In this document: piece after piece, positions 9,530 through 18,330 of the stretch
How positions within the stretch are numbered: the stretch's first letter is position 1
Layout: every line of letters begins with the position of its first letter
Program-made: the position numbers and the translations under genes
Source: an uncultured Pseudomonadales bacterium
GTDB taxonomy: Bacteria; Pseudomonadota; Gammaproteobacteria; Pseudomonadales; Azotimanducaceae
Reading direction: 5' to 3'
Assembly (NCBI GenBank): GCA_943787425.1
Contig: CALSMJ010000001.1
Coordinates: 310,001-374,000 of the forward strand
DNA length: 64,000 bases
The notes under the pieces: generated by a model
What the model saw: only the letters and a program-made list of their open reading frames with translations
The model's database searches: none
What the model was told of the DNA's origin: nothing

Positions 9530-12500
9530 TTAAGCTCGCTGTAGCCCCCGCTTCATGGCGACAAACACGCGATGCGAAAACTGCTTTAAATCATCGAGCA
9601 GCACGTAAATGAGTGGCAACACGACAAGGGTAATCAGGGTTGAGAACACCAAACCGCCAATAATCGTTCTGGCCATCGGAAAATAACTGGGCCCGAGCCC
9701 CCCAACCCGAACATCTCCCAAGGCGAGTGGCAACAATCCTGCAACGGTTGTGCAAACGGTCATCAGAATGGGCCTTAACCGATGCCGACCACTCTCCAAG
9801 ATCGCCTCAAGGCGAGACATACCGGCGTCCCGCAGTTGAATGATCCGGCTGAGCAGCACGATGCCATTGTTCACCACGATACCCGCCAAGAGCAACATAC
9901 CGGTACTCGCCATCGCCGTAAACGTCGTGCCAGTTAGTAATAAAAACCAGAAGACGCCAACCACACTGAATCCGATTGAAACCAATATCGCAATTGGGAA
10001 CAAAACCGACTCAAACAAAGCCGCCATCAACATGTAGATCAAGAGAATCGCGAACAGAATATTAATGAGCATTTCCTGCGCCATTTCAATATCAATTGAG
10101 AACCCTGGTCCTTGCTCGCTACGGTAACCCGGCGGCAATTGATAATCTTCCATCAAGGCTTCGATCAAGGCACTGGCCTGATCTGGGGTTGTGCCCTCAC
10201 TCAAATCAAACTGAATCTGGACTTCGGTTTCCCGGTTTTCTCGTCTGATCGACCGCAAAGAACTTCTAATCTCTAAATCGGCAACCGTTGTGAGGGCCAC
10301 TCGATCGCCGCCTGGCGCGAGGAGCGGGAGGTTTCGAAGATCGGTCAGGGTTGCCTCTCGACCATCTTTTAAACCCATCCAGATTTCATATTCGCGGGTG
10401 GGCTGCTGTAAACCGCGCGACAACTGAATGCCGAAGGCGGTTGAAACAGATTGCGCAATTTGACGGGCGGTAATGTTGTACAGGCCAGCCGCCTCGGGTT
10501 TTACTCGAATAACCACTTCCTGCCGCCGGGATTCAGAGTTGGTTCTAACATTGGTCAGGCCATCAACCGTCTCCATAACTTCGATAAGCCGGTCAGATTC
10601 TTCAATCAAGACATCGGTCGAAGGCCCAATCAAGCGCAATGACAGACCATTATTGCCGCCACCGAACCCGCGATGCCGCCCCCCAAAGCGCACCCGAACA
10701 TCGGGCAGTACCGGCAGTTTTGCTTCGATCATACGCTCGATGACTTTCGGTGACAGCGGCGCATCTTCATATAAAACCAGGCTGATATTGCCCCGATCCA
10801 CATCGTACCGACTGAACATATCTTTAATGTAAAAACGCTCCTTATTGACGATCAAGTAGTCTTCGAGCTCATCAACAAAACTTTCGATGCCGTCGATATC
10901 AACTGAACCCCGCATATAAAATCGAAGGTCGAGCCTAGGGGACTCAGAATCGGGATTCATATTCACATCGAGTTGCCGATAGGCCCAAACGCTACTCAGC
11001 AGCACCAGGCAACTGAGCACGAATGCGATCAAACGATGCCGTAAGGTTAGGCTGATCAGGCGCGTATAGACCGCCGCAATTCGATCGATAATCGGTGTCG
11101 GGGCCGCATCTGCAACGATCAATCGCGCCGCAGCTGTTGGGACCAAGGTCTGTGCAATCAACAAGCTCGCGAGCAGCGATACACATAGGGGAATGGCGAT
11201 ATTCTGCTGAATCACAGCAACCTGCTGAATATCCGTCATAAAGCTGGGAACAAAGACGATCACCGTCGTCAAAGTGCCCGCCGTGATCGCCATATTGATG
11301 TCTTGAACACCCGCGACAGACGCTTGCTTTGGCGATAGCCCCGCACGACGCCGGTAGTCGATCGCTTCACTGGCCACCACACTATTATCGACCAGCAAAC
11401 CGATCGCCAACATTAACCCCACCAGAGACAATATGTTCAGCGTCATCCCCATAAAGAACATGACACCCAGGGTTGCACATAGTGACAGCGGCACCGTTGC
11501 GGCAATCACTAAAGAGCTGCGCCAGCGCCGAATAAACAGCAGTAGCGTCACCAAAGACAAAAACCCACCGAGCATGCCGCTGTCTCGCAAATCCGACAGG
11601 GCTGTCATCACGCCACGCGCTGCACTGTCCACTGGCGTTACGATGATATCGGCTAGGCCTTCTTCTGAAAATGCTGCCGCCAGCTCGTCTTCAACCGCCT
11701 GCGCCACCGCCACCAAGTTGGCTTCCGGCTTTTTAAAGACCGACATCCCCAACGAATCGGCGCCATTAACCCGCCTTCGTTCGGACCGATCCTGGGGCGC
11801 AAATTCGACCGTTGCAAAGTCTCGCAACTTAATCCCGAGCGTGCCGAAACTGAGATTTTCAATATCAGCAAGGCTGTCAAATTGCCCGACGGGTCGGACT
11901 CTAAATTCCGTTGAACCGACTTCGACGCCACCCGCAGAGGTGAAAAAGTTTTCCGATTGCAGGCGGCTGCGAACACTAAACATATCGAGCCCTAAACTCT
12001 CCAGCTTGAACTGATTCAGCGAAATCAAAACATACCGTTCATCTGCGCCAAAAAGTTCTACCGAATTGACCCCTTGGATGCGCTCAATACGCTGTTTGAC
12101 CTCTTGATCTAAACGCTCAAACGCAGTGGCTTTGTCTAAATTTGGCGCGGTAAACATCACGTTTAACATCGGTTCAGCATTCGGATCAGCTTGCCGAAGC
12201 TCAATATATCGAACCGATTCCGGCAATCGGTTGCGGGTATTCTCGATCAGATCTTTGGCTTCAATGCCTTTGCCGGCAATGTCCATCGTAAAGTCCAATA
12301 GCACGCTGACCCAGAGGTAGCCCTGATAGCTACTGGTGTTAATCTGTTGAACGCCGCTCATCAGCGATAGGGCTTCTTCCACCGGTTTAGCCAGATTTTC
12401 TTCAACTTCTTCTGGCGTTGCGTTCGGATAGGGAATCCCCATCCCAACAAACGGAATCTCCATTTCCGGAAACTCCTCCAAAGCCAGCCGACTCCCAGCG

Positions 12501-12580
12501 AAAAGGCCCATCATCGCCAAGCCCAAAAAGAACATGGAGATCGTTACCGGTCGGCTTACAGCAAATGTTGCTAAGTTCAT
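9530..12580 (-). CDS. RND efflux permease, second subunit gene
   Basis: 1016 aa inner-membrane proton-driven pump of the HAE1/AcrB superfamily. Twelve membrane segments flank two large periplasmic loops: TM1 at residues 8-30, a TM2-6 cluster about 330-490, and TM8-12 from about 850. The TM4 motif is GLLVDNSVV, so an Asp-Asn pair replaces the Asp-Asp of AcrB, as in many non-AcrB members. The start ATG overlaps the stop of the upstream RND gene (ATGA), implying translational coupling and probably a mixed trimer as in MdtBC. No outer-membrane factor is encoded here; a TolC encoded elsewhere is expected. The substrate is unknown. Confidence 0.93.
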   Translation of the reverse strand: MNLATFAVSRPVTISMFFLGLAMMGLFAGSRLALEEFPEMEIPFVGMGIPYPNATPEEVEENLAKPVEEALSLMSGVQQINTSSYQGYLWVSVLLDFTMDIAGKGIEAKDLIENTRNRLPESVRYIELRQADPNAEPMLNVMFTAPNLDKATAFERLDQEVKQRIERIQGVNSVELFGADERYVLISLNQFKLESLGLDMFSVRSRLQSENFFTSAGGVEVGSTEFRVRPVGQFDSLADIENLSFGTLGIKLRDFATVEFAPQDRSERRRVNGADSLGMSVFKKPEANLVAVAQAVEDELAAAFSEEGLADIIVTPVDSAARGVMTALSDLRDSGMLGGFLSLVTLLLFIRRWRSSLVIAATVPLSLCATLGVMFFMGMTLNILSLVGLMLAIGLLVDNSVVASEAIDYRRRAGLSPKQASVAGVQDINMAITAGTLTTVIVFVPSFMTDIQQVAVIQQNIAIPLCVSLLASLLIAQTLVPTAAARLIVADAAPTPIIDRIAAVYTRLISLTLRHRLIAFVLSCLVLLSSVWAYRQLDVNMNPDSESPRLDLRFYMRGSVDIDGIESFVDELEDYLIVNKERFYIKDMFSRYDVDRGNISLVLYEDAPLSPKVIERMIEAKLPVLPDVRVRFGGRHRGFGGGNNGLSLRLIGPSTDVLIEESDRLIEVMETVDGLTNVRTNSESRRQEVVIRVKPEAAGLYNITARQIAQSVSTAFGIQLSRGLQQPTREYEIWMGLKDGREATLTDLRNLPLLAPGGDRVALTTVADLEIRSSLRSIRRENRETEVQIQFDLSEGTTPDQASALIEALMEDYQLPPGYRSEQGPGFSIDIEMAQEMLINILFAILLIYMLMAALFESVLFPIAILVSIGFSVVGVFWFLLLTGTTFTAMASTGMLLLAGIVVNNGIVLLSRIIQLRDAGMSRLEAILESGRHRLRPILMTVCTTVAGLLPLALGDVRVGGLGPSYFPMARTIIGGLVFSTLITLVVLPLIYVLLDDLKQFSHRVFVAMKRGLQRA

Positions 12581-15500
12581 TCAGATCGATCCAATACAAG
12601 GTAGACCACAGGAATCACAACCAATGTGAGTAACGTTGACATCATCAAACCACCAATGACGGTGACCGCCATGGGGGTTCTGAGTTCCGCTGCTTCACCA
12701 AAACCCAAGGCCATCGGCAGCAAGCCCAGTACGGTGGTCAACGTTGTCATCATAATCGGCCGAAGCCGCTCATTTGTACCGGCCACCAGCGCGTCGAGCT
12801 TGGCCAAACCAGATTGACGACGAAATTGATTCACCCGATCCACTAGAACAATTGCATTATTCACCACAATACCAACCAGCAGAATTCCGCCAATAAAGAC
12901 CACAACCGACACCGGCGTATTGGTGACCAAGAGTGCGAGCACCGCGCCGATCCCCGCTAAAGGGATCGTAAACATAATCACAAACGGGTGCAGTAAAGAC
13001 TCAAACAAGGAAGCCATAACCAAGTAAACCAAGATCAAAGCCAGCAATAAAGCAAACGCTAAGGAATTAAAGGACGCGGCCATTTCCTCGCTCTGTCCGC
13101 CAACATGGCTTTTGATACCCAAAGGATGTGGGATTTCATCTAGTAGCTGCGCAACGATTGCCGCGCCTTCTGCTAAATCGGCGCCGATCGGATTCGCCCG
13201 AACAATGCCAACGCGCTGCTGCCCTAAGCGCTGAATATCAGCAGGGCCAACCGCTTCAAAGATCTTGGCCACGGTTTTTAACCGGACCTGTTCGGTCGAT
13301 TCAGGGTTCACGATCAGGTTTTCAATATCCGCTTTGGAATCCCTTGAGCGCTCGTCAACGCGCAGCCGAATGTCAATTTTCTTATCTTGAAATGTGAACT
13401 CCGTCGGCACATTGCCCTTAACCTTATCCACCACTCGCGCTGCAACCTGCGGCACGGTCAAGCCCAGGGCCGCAATGCGTTCCTGATCAAACTCGATTTG
13501 CAGCTCCGGATAGCCGGACAAAACCGTGGACTCAATATCGGAGAAGTTCCCCGAGCGGGTCATCAATGACACAAGGGTCTCAGCGACCACGCGAATCCCA
13601 TCGAGATCCGTACCGGTTACCTCAATTTCCAAGGGCGTCGAAAAGGTAAAAAACTGCGGCCGCTCTAAGCTGTATTTAAGGGCAGGCTCATCATCGAGCA
13701 GGCGCCGCACTTGCTGCATCGTGCGCGGCTCTGCCATCCCAGACGCGTCCGGTGCTAAAACGACCGTGATGCTACCCAAATTCTCGCCACCACTGACGGC
13801 AGACGCATCCATACGCCCCCCCGTGCCCGCAACGGAATAGGTCCGCGCAACGCTCACCGTGTCCTGCAGGCCCTGCTGAACCTTTTCGATCAACGCATCC
13901 GTACTTTCGATGCGTGTGCCTGGCGGTAATTCGAGGCTCACCTGAAATTCCCCTTGCGAGATATTGGGAATCAATTCAAGCGCCAAACGATTCAACAACA
14001 GGCCACTACTGACCAGCAGCACAAGGCTGATCAAAATGGTAGCCGCTGGCGAGTGTAGCGCACGCACGAGCAACCGCGCGTACCCTCGTGCGACCGCCGC
14101 ATACAGCAGGTCAAAGCCCAGCATTACCGGACGCGCAATCAAGCGCAGCGCCGATAAAGCCAAACCCACGCCCCCATAAAGCACACGCAGAACGCCCTGA
14201 AATACCCGCCGAACGATCCCACTTTGAACGGGTTTACTGGCTGCCGACGGTGCGTCCGTAGTCTCTGACTGGGTCCCCAATGCGGACAACATCGGGATCA
14301 AGGTAACAGCCAGTAACAAAGACGCAAGCAACGCAAACGTCACGGTTAGCGCTTGATCTTTAAATAATTGACCCGCAATGCCTTCAACAAACGCCAGCGG
14401 CAGAAAGACCGCAATGGTCGTCATCGTCGAGGCCAGGACGGCGCCTGAGACTTCTGCACCACCGGTTTCTGATGCTTGCCGCAGGGATTCACCCTGCTCC
14501 CGCCGCCGCGCAATATTCTCCAGCACAACAATGGCATTATCCATGAGCATGCCAACTGCCAAGGCGATGCCGCCCAGACTCATAACGTTGAGACTGATAT
14601 CAAACAGACGCATCATTGCAAAGGTCATCATGACGGACGCCGGCACCGTTACCGCAATAATCAAAGTGACTCGGATTTGTTTCAGAAACAAAAACAAAAC
14701 CAAGACAGCAAGGCCCGCCCCTTGAAACGCCGCCAACTGCACCTCGGCGATCGCCGATTCAATGAACTCGGATTGATCATAGATGGGCGTCAACACCATC
14801 CCCTCCCCCAAGTTTTTCGATAAGCGTTCTATCTCTGCACGAATATTGGCAGCAACCTCAACCGTATTCCCATCGCCCTCTTTATAAAGCGACACCTCAA
14901 TGGCTTGTAGACCATTGACGCGCATGATGGCATCGCGATCCTTTTGCCCTTCTTTAACCTCAGCAACATCCCCAAGCCGAATAATTTGGCCGCCGCGTTG
15001 AAAAATAATGGTCGATCGAATGTCGTCAACCGTATCGAACTGATTCAGCGTCCGAACCAAGTATTCCTGAGCACCATCTTCAAGGGTACCACCCGATAAG
15101 TTGACGTTCGTTGCCTGCAGCTTCTGCCCCAAATCTGCAACCGTTAGGTCGAGCTGGGCGAGCTTCGACTGATCGACAAACACTGCGACTTCGTCCTCAA
15201 AGCCGCCGGCAACAATCGTTGCGGCAACCCCTGGCACGGCGTCCAGCTTTCGTTTCAAGAACTCATCCGCATATCGCCTGAGAGACTGCAAGGCCTCGAC
15301 TGAGGCGGCATCGGCGGCTTCTAACGTCAGGGAAAACCGATAAATCGGATCCAGGTTTGGATTGAGTCGCAATAAAGCAGGCTTATCCAGTTCTATCGGT
15401 AATCGAACAAGGTCTAGTTTTTCCCGAACCTCGATGGACGCCATATCCATATCGGCGCCCCACCGAAACTCTAAAATGACGTCGCTTTGGCCCGCTGCCG

Positions 15501-15750
15501 AAATCGAGTGCATTTTCCGCACCCCATTGACGACGCCGACCCGCTGCTCGATTCTGCGGGTGACCTGTTCTTCGACTTCAGCCGGTGCCGCACCATCGAA
15601 CTCAGTTCGAATCGTTAGGGTGGGGTAGGTCAACTCTGGTAATAACGTCAGCCCCAAGCGATCCAGGGAAATACTGCCAAACAGCATCGCCGCGATGGTT
15701 ACCATGCAGACTGTTACGGGTCTTGCAATAGCGCGCCCGGCGAGCGTCAT
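12577..15750 (-). CDS. RND efflux permease, first subunit gene
   Basis: 1057 aa, AcrB-superfamily permease encoded 9 bp after the adaptor gene. N-terminal TM1, porter domain with RRIEQRVG near residue 65, and TM4 with GMLMDNAIVVLENI (Asp-Asn in the proton-relay position). A long cytoplasmic/TM6-7 linker near residues 490-560 carries extra hydrophobic segments around a Ser/Ala-rich patch, making the protein slightly longer than AcrB. It shares the overall plan with the next gene but is clearly diverged, so this is a heteromeric pair rather than a fresh duplicate. The divergence resembles MdtB/MdtC. It probably exports amphiphilic compounds. Confidence 0.93.
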   Translation of the reverse strand: MTLAGRAIARPVTVCMVTIAAMLFGSISLDRLGLTLLPELTYPTLTIRTEFDGAAPAEVEEQVTRRIEQRVGVVNGVRKMHSISAAGQSDVILEFRWGADMDMASIEVREKLDLVRLPIELDKPALLRLNPNLDPIYRFSLTLEAADAASVEALQSLRRYADEFLKRKLDAVPGVAATIVAGGFEDEVAVFVDQSKLAQLDLTVADLGQKLQATNVNLSGGTLEDGAQEYLVRTLNQFDTVDDIRSTIIFQRGGQIIRLGDVAEVKEGQKDRDAIMRVNGLQAIEVSLYKEGDGNTVEVAANIRAEIERLSKNLGEGMVLTPIYDQSEFIESAIAEVQLAAFQGAGLAVLVLFLFLKQIRVTLIIAVTVPASVMMTFAMMRLFDISLNVMSLGGIALAVGMLMDNAIVVLENIARRREQGESLRQASETGGAEVSGAVLASTMTTIAVFLPLAFVEGIAGQLFKDQALTVTFALLASLLLAVTLIPMLSALGTQSETTDAPSAASKPVQSGIVRRVFQGVLRVLYGGVGLALSALRLIARPVMLGFDLLYAAVARGYARLLVRALHSPAATILISLVLLVSSGLLLNRLALELIPNISQGEFQVSLELPPGTRIESTDALIEKVQQGLQDTVSVARTYSVAGTGGRMDASAVSGGENLGSITVVLAPDASGMAEPRTMQQVRRLLDDEPALKYSLERPQFFTFSTPLEIEVTGTDLDGIRVVAETLVSLMTRSGNFSDIESTVLSGYPELQIEFDQERIAALGLTVPQVAARVVDKVKGNVPTEFTFQDKKIDIRLRVDERSRDSKADIENLIVNPESTEQVRLKTVAKIFEAVGPADIQRLGQQRVGIVRANPIGADLAEGAAIVAQLLDEIPHPLGIKSHVGGQSEEMAASFNSLAFALLLALILVYLVMASLFESLLHPFVIMFTIPLAGIGAVLALLVTNTPVSVVVFIGGILLVGIVVNNAIVLVDRVNQFRRQSGLAKLDALVAGTNERLRPIMMTTLTTVLGLLPMALGFGEAAELRTPMAVTVIGGLMMSTLLTLVVIPVVYLVLDRSE

Positions 15751-15759
15751 AGCCAGACC

Positions 15760-16866
15760 CTACTGAACAACACGAACAAGGCCGCCATCTTTGAGCGTAC
15801 TGTGCCCACGCACAACAACCTGATCCCCGACGGCTAAGCCCGTTTTAATTTCGATAAGCTCGCCTTGGACGTAGCCCGTTTCAACAATTTTCCGATTCAC
15901 GGTTTCACCGGAGAGCACAAACACCGACTTTTCGTTGCGCTGGGTGATGACGGCCTCACGAGATACCAACAATGCATCGGCATATCGGTCGTACAAAATA
16001 TCGACCCGAGCAAACATCCCAGGCTTTAATTGCCCCTTTGGATTCAGCATGCTCACCGTCACCCGAAAGGTGCCCGTCGCCGGATTCACCTCGGGTGCAA
16101 TCCGCAGCACCGCCCCTTCAACAACAAGTCCCGTTAACGCATCGACACGAACGGATGCAGGTTGGCCGGCCTTGAGCTTCAAAAGCTCTTGCTCAGGCAC
16201 GTTTAGAATTGCTTCAATGATATCCGCGCGCTTCATTTCAAACGCTTCAGAATTCGGTTGCAAGGTATTGCCAAGCTTGATGTGACGCACTGTGATGACG
16301 CCATTAATGGGCGCTCGAATCGTCGCCTCACTGAGATCGTGCGCGAGTAACGCCAGCGCCGCTGCTTCTCGCTCGTAGTTAAACCGGGCTTGATCGAAGG
16401 CATCAGGGCTGATCATCTTACTTTCATAAAGCTGGTCGGCACGATTTAACGCGCGCTTTAAACTTTCTAGGTTGGTTTCGGTTCGTGCCATATCCAGCGC
16501 CAATCGCCGGGTATCAAGTTGCGCAAGAGGCGTGCCTTTTTCGACTTCCATCCCTTCTTCTACGAAAATTGTTTCGACAATCCCTTGGGTCCGAGCAACG
16601 ACCAGCGCTTCTTCCACCGCAGACAAGGTCGCGGTTGTGGCATAGGTCGCATCAATCGAACCCAGAGACACCGCGCCAATACTAACGGGAACCGGACGGC
16701 TCTTGAAGGCGGTTTTAACGGCCTCCCGTGCCTCGGCTTTTTCGGCAGGACTTTTACGCTCACTGCTGGTATCCGTCTTGGTATCAGAATCTGCTGCGGG
16801 TTTTGATGTGTCGTTGCATCCACTTAAGAACATCAAAGCAAGTGCTAAAGAGAACAGGCGTCGCAT
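15760..16866 (-). CDS. RND periplasmic adaptor, lipoprotein (membrane fusion protein)
   Basis: 368 aa HlyD/AcrA-type adaptor linking the RND pump to an outer-membrane channel. The lipobox MFLSGC puts the lipidated Cys at about residue 17, followed by an acidic/Ser linker. The lipoyl/barrel-sandwich halves are seen around VVARTQGIVETIFVEEG and INGVITVRHIKLGN, with an alpha-hairpin between (residues about 125-175) and the beta-barrel and membrane-proximal domains after. It is the first gene of the set adaptor-RND-RND. A perfect palindrome lies about 55 bp upstream and could be the operator. Confidence 0.93.
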   Translation of the reverse strand: MRRLFSLALALMFLSGCNDTSKPAADSDTKTDTSSERKSPAEKAEAREAVKTAFKSRPVPVSIGAVSLGSIDATYATTATLSAVEEALVVARTQGIVETIFVEEGMEVEKGTPLAQLDTRRLALDMARTETNLESLKRALNRADQLYESKMISPDAFDQARFNYEREAAALALLAHDLSEATIRAPINGVITVRHIKLGNTLQPNSEAFEMKRADIIEAILNVPEQELLKLKAGQPASVRVDALTGLVVEGAVLRIAPEVNPATGTFRVTVSMLNPKGQLKPGMFARVDILYDRYADALLVSREAVITQRNEKSVFVLSGETVNRKIVETGYVQGELIEIKTGLAVGDQVVVRGHSTLKDGGLVRVVQ

Positions 16867-16920
16867 AGGCTTTATTTCAAAGGGATTCTTTAAATTATAC
16901 GGCCTATCCGCCGCAAATCG

Positions 16921-16935
16921 TCACCTTAAAGGTGA
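16921..16935. promoter_or_regulatory. Perfect 15-bp palindrome, candidate operator
   Basis: TCACCTT-A-AAGGTGA is a perfect inverted repeat of 7 bp arms with a 1-bp centre. It lies in the 185-bp divergent region between the RND adaptor (start 16866) and ldcA (start 17052), the usual place for a repressor site. No regulator gene is adjacent, so the protein that binds it is unknown. Confidence 0.45.
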
Positions 16936-17051
16936 ACCGACTAAAATTTGGGATAATCGGTTGCGACCTCGATAATCTCCCGCCAACCGTTGGATATTCG
17001 GTATAGTCTTGGCAGCCATGGCTCAAACCGACGCTTTCAAGGAGACGCTCA

Positions 17052-18176
17052 ATGAATCGACCAATGAATCGACGCGATTTCCTGAATCGAACCGTTGCGG
17101 TTGCCGGATTGGCCACAGCCGCTCTTGCGGCTGATGCATCGGGTCCCAATGAGAAGGTCCCGGAGGCAACCCAGCTCGGCGCCCAATCGTACCCTCAGAA
17201 CAAAGGGTCCAAACCCCAAGCACCATCGCCAAAACTGGCGCGTCGGTTACAGCCTAATATGACGATCGGACTCATTGCACCCGCCGGTAACGCCTTCGAA
17301 AATCAAGATATGGAGTTTGCGATCGACATCGTTCGCTCCCTAGGCTTTAAAGTTATACCCGGCGCGCATCTGTTTGACCGACTCGGTTACTTGGCTGGCG
17401 CGGATGCAGACAGGGCGAGCGATCTTAACACCATGTTTGAAGATCCTGAGATTGACGCAATTTTTTGTGCCCGCGGCGGGTTCGGGGCCTCCAAGCTCTT
17501 ACCGCTGATCGACTATAACGCGATTGCTCGCAATCCAAAGATATTACTCGGCTACAGTGATATTACCGCACTGCATCTTGCGATTAATGCGCGAACTGGG
17601 CTGATTACATTCCACGGCCCGATCGCGACCCAGCAATTCAGTCCTTACACGTTGGCCGCCTTTCAAACCCTATTGCAAACCGTTCCCGCCGCACCGATCA
17701 TCGCGGCGCCACCAAGCTTTACGCCAGCCGCCGGACGTGCCGAACGACTGAATCGACTTAAAACGTTAAGACCGGGCCACGCGACTGGCCGGCTAATTGG
17801 GGGTAATTTATCGCTCATAACGCACCTTTTGGGCACGCCTTACGCACCAGACTTCAAGGATGCGATATTATTTTTAGAAGATGTCGACGAGGCACCGTAT
17901 CGAATCGATCGAATGTTAACCGCGCTTTGGCTCGCTGGTGTCTTTGATCAGATCTCGGGGCTTGTCATTGGCAAGTTTACGAATGCTCGAGTCTCTGGCC
18001 CGAGCCTTTCAATCGAGGCGATCCTAACTGATCGCGTTGCACCTCTGAGGATTCCCGTGTTACAAGGCCTTATGATCGGACATATCGATGATCAAGCGAC
18101 GGTGCCAGTTGGTGCGATGGCGCACCTCGATGCCGACCAACAACAACTGACCGTCATAGGGCCTTATTTAACATAG
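17052..18176 (+). CDS. LD-carboxypeptidase (muramoyltetrapeptide carboxypeptidase, S66), Tat signal
   Basis: 374 aa serine peptidase of family S66 that removes the terminal D-Ala from murein tetrapeptides or acts on related LD bonds. The N-terminus is a twin-arginine signal (NRRDFLNRTVAVAGLA), so export of the folded protein to the periplasm is predicted, unlike cytosolic E. coli LdcA. The Ser-Glu-His triad is visible: Ser in LLGYSDITALH, Glu in FLEDVDEAPYR, His in MIGHIDDQATVPVG. ARGGFGASKLL is the conserved strand before the Ser. AAGGAG 7 nt before the ATG at 17052 fixes the start. It is transcribed away from the RND operon. TATAGT at 17002 may be its -10. Confidence 0.88.
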   Translation: MNRPMNRRDFLNRTVAVAGLATAALAADASGPNEKVPEATQLGAQSYPQNKGSKPQAPSPKLARRLQPNMTIGLIAPAGNAFENQDMEFAIDIVRSLGFKVIPGAHLFDRLGYLAGADADRASDLNTMFEDPEIDAIFCARGGFGASKLLPLIDYNAIARNPKILLGYSDITALHLAINARTGLITFHGPIATQQFSPYTLAAFQTLLQTVPAAPIIAAPPSFTPAAGRAERLNRLKTLRPGHATGRLIGGNLSLITHLLGTPYAPDFKDAILFLEDVDEAPYRIDRMLTALWLAGVFDQISGLVIGKFTNARVSGPSLSIEAILTDRVAPLRIPVLQGLMIGHIDDQATVPVGAMAHLDADQQQLTVIGPYLT

Positions 18177-18207
18177 CGCCTTATCTGTCACAGGCCAGTA
18201 GCCGTCA

Positions 18208-18231
18208 TAGGCCGGTAGCTTAGGCCGGTAG
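18208..18231. repeat. Short direct repeats between ldcA-like gene and CNT gene
   Basis: TAGGCCGGTAG occurs at 18208 and 18221, preceded by a diverged copy CAGGCCAGTAG at 18191. The rest of the gap to 18330 is AT-rich and repeats TAGGCC-like and CCTAA-like words. No function is assigned. Confidence 0.55.
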
Positions 18232-18330
18232 TTAAAGTAGCCTAAAATTTGAAGTGACCTAGAATAAGATCATTACCTAAGCCTCATAGGCCATTAAAAT
18301 TCATTAATAACCGTTATTTAAAAGGTTTTT

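Noticed and set aside
11433-12014. 193-aa plus-strand open frame inside the RND permease
   Set aside because: Antisense to conserved RND sequence; Ser/Thr/Arg-rich shadow translation.
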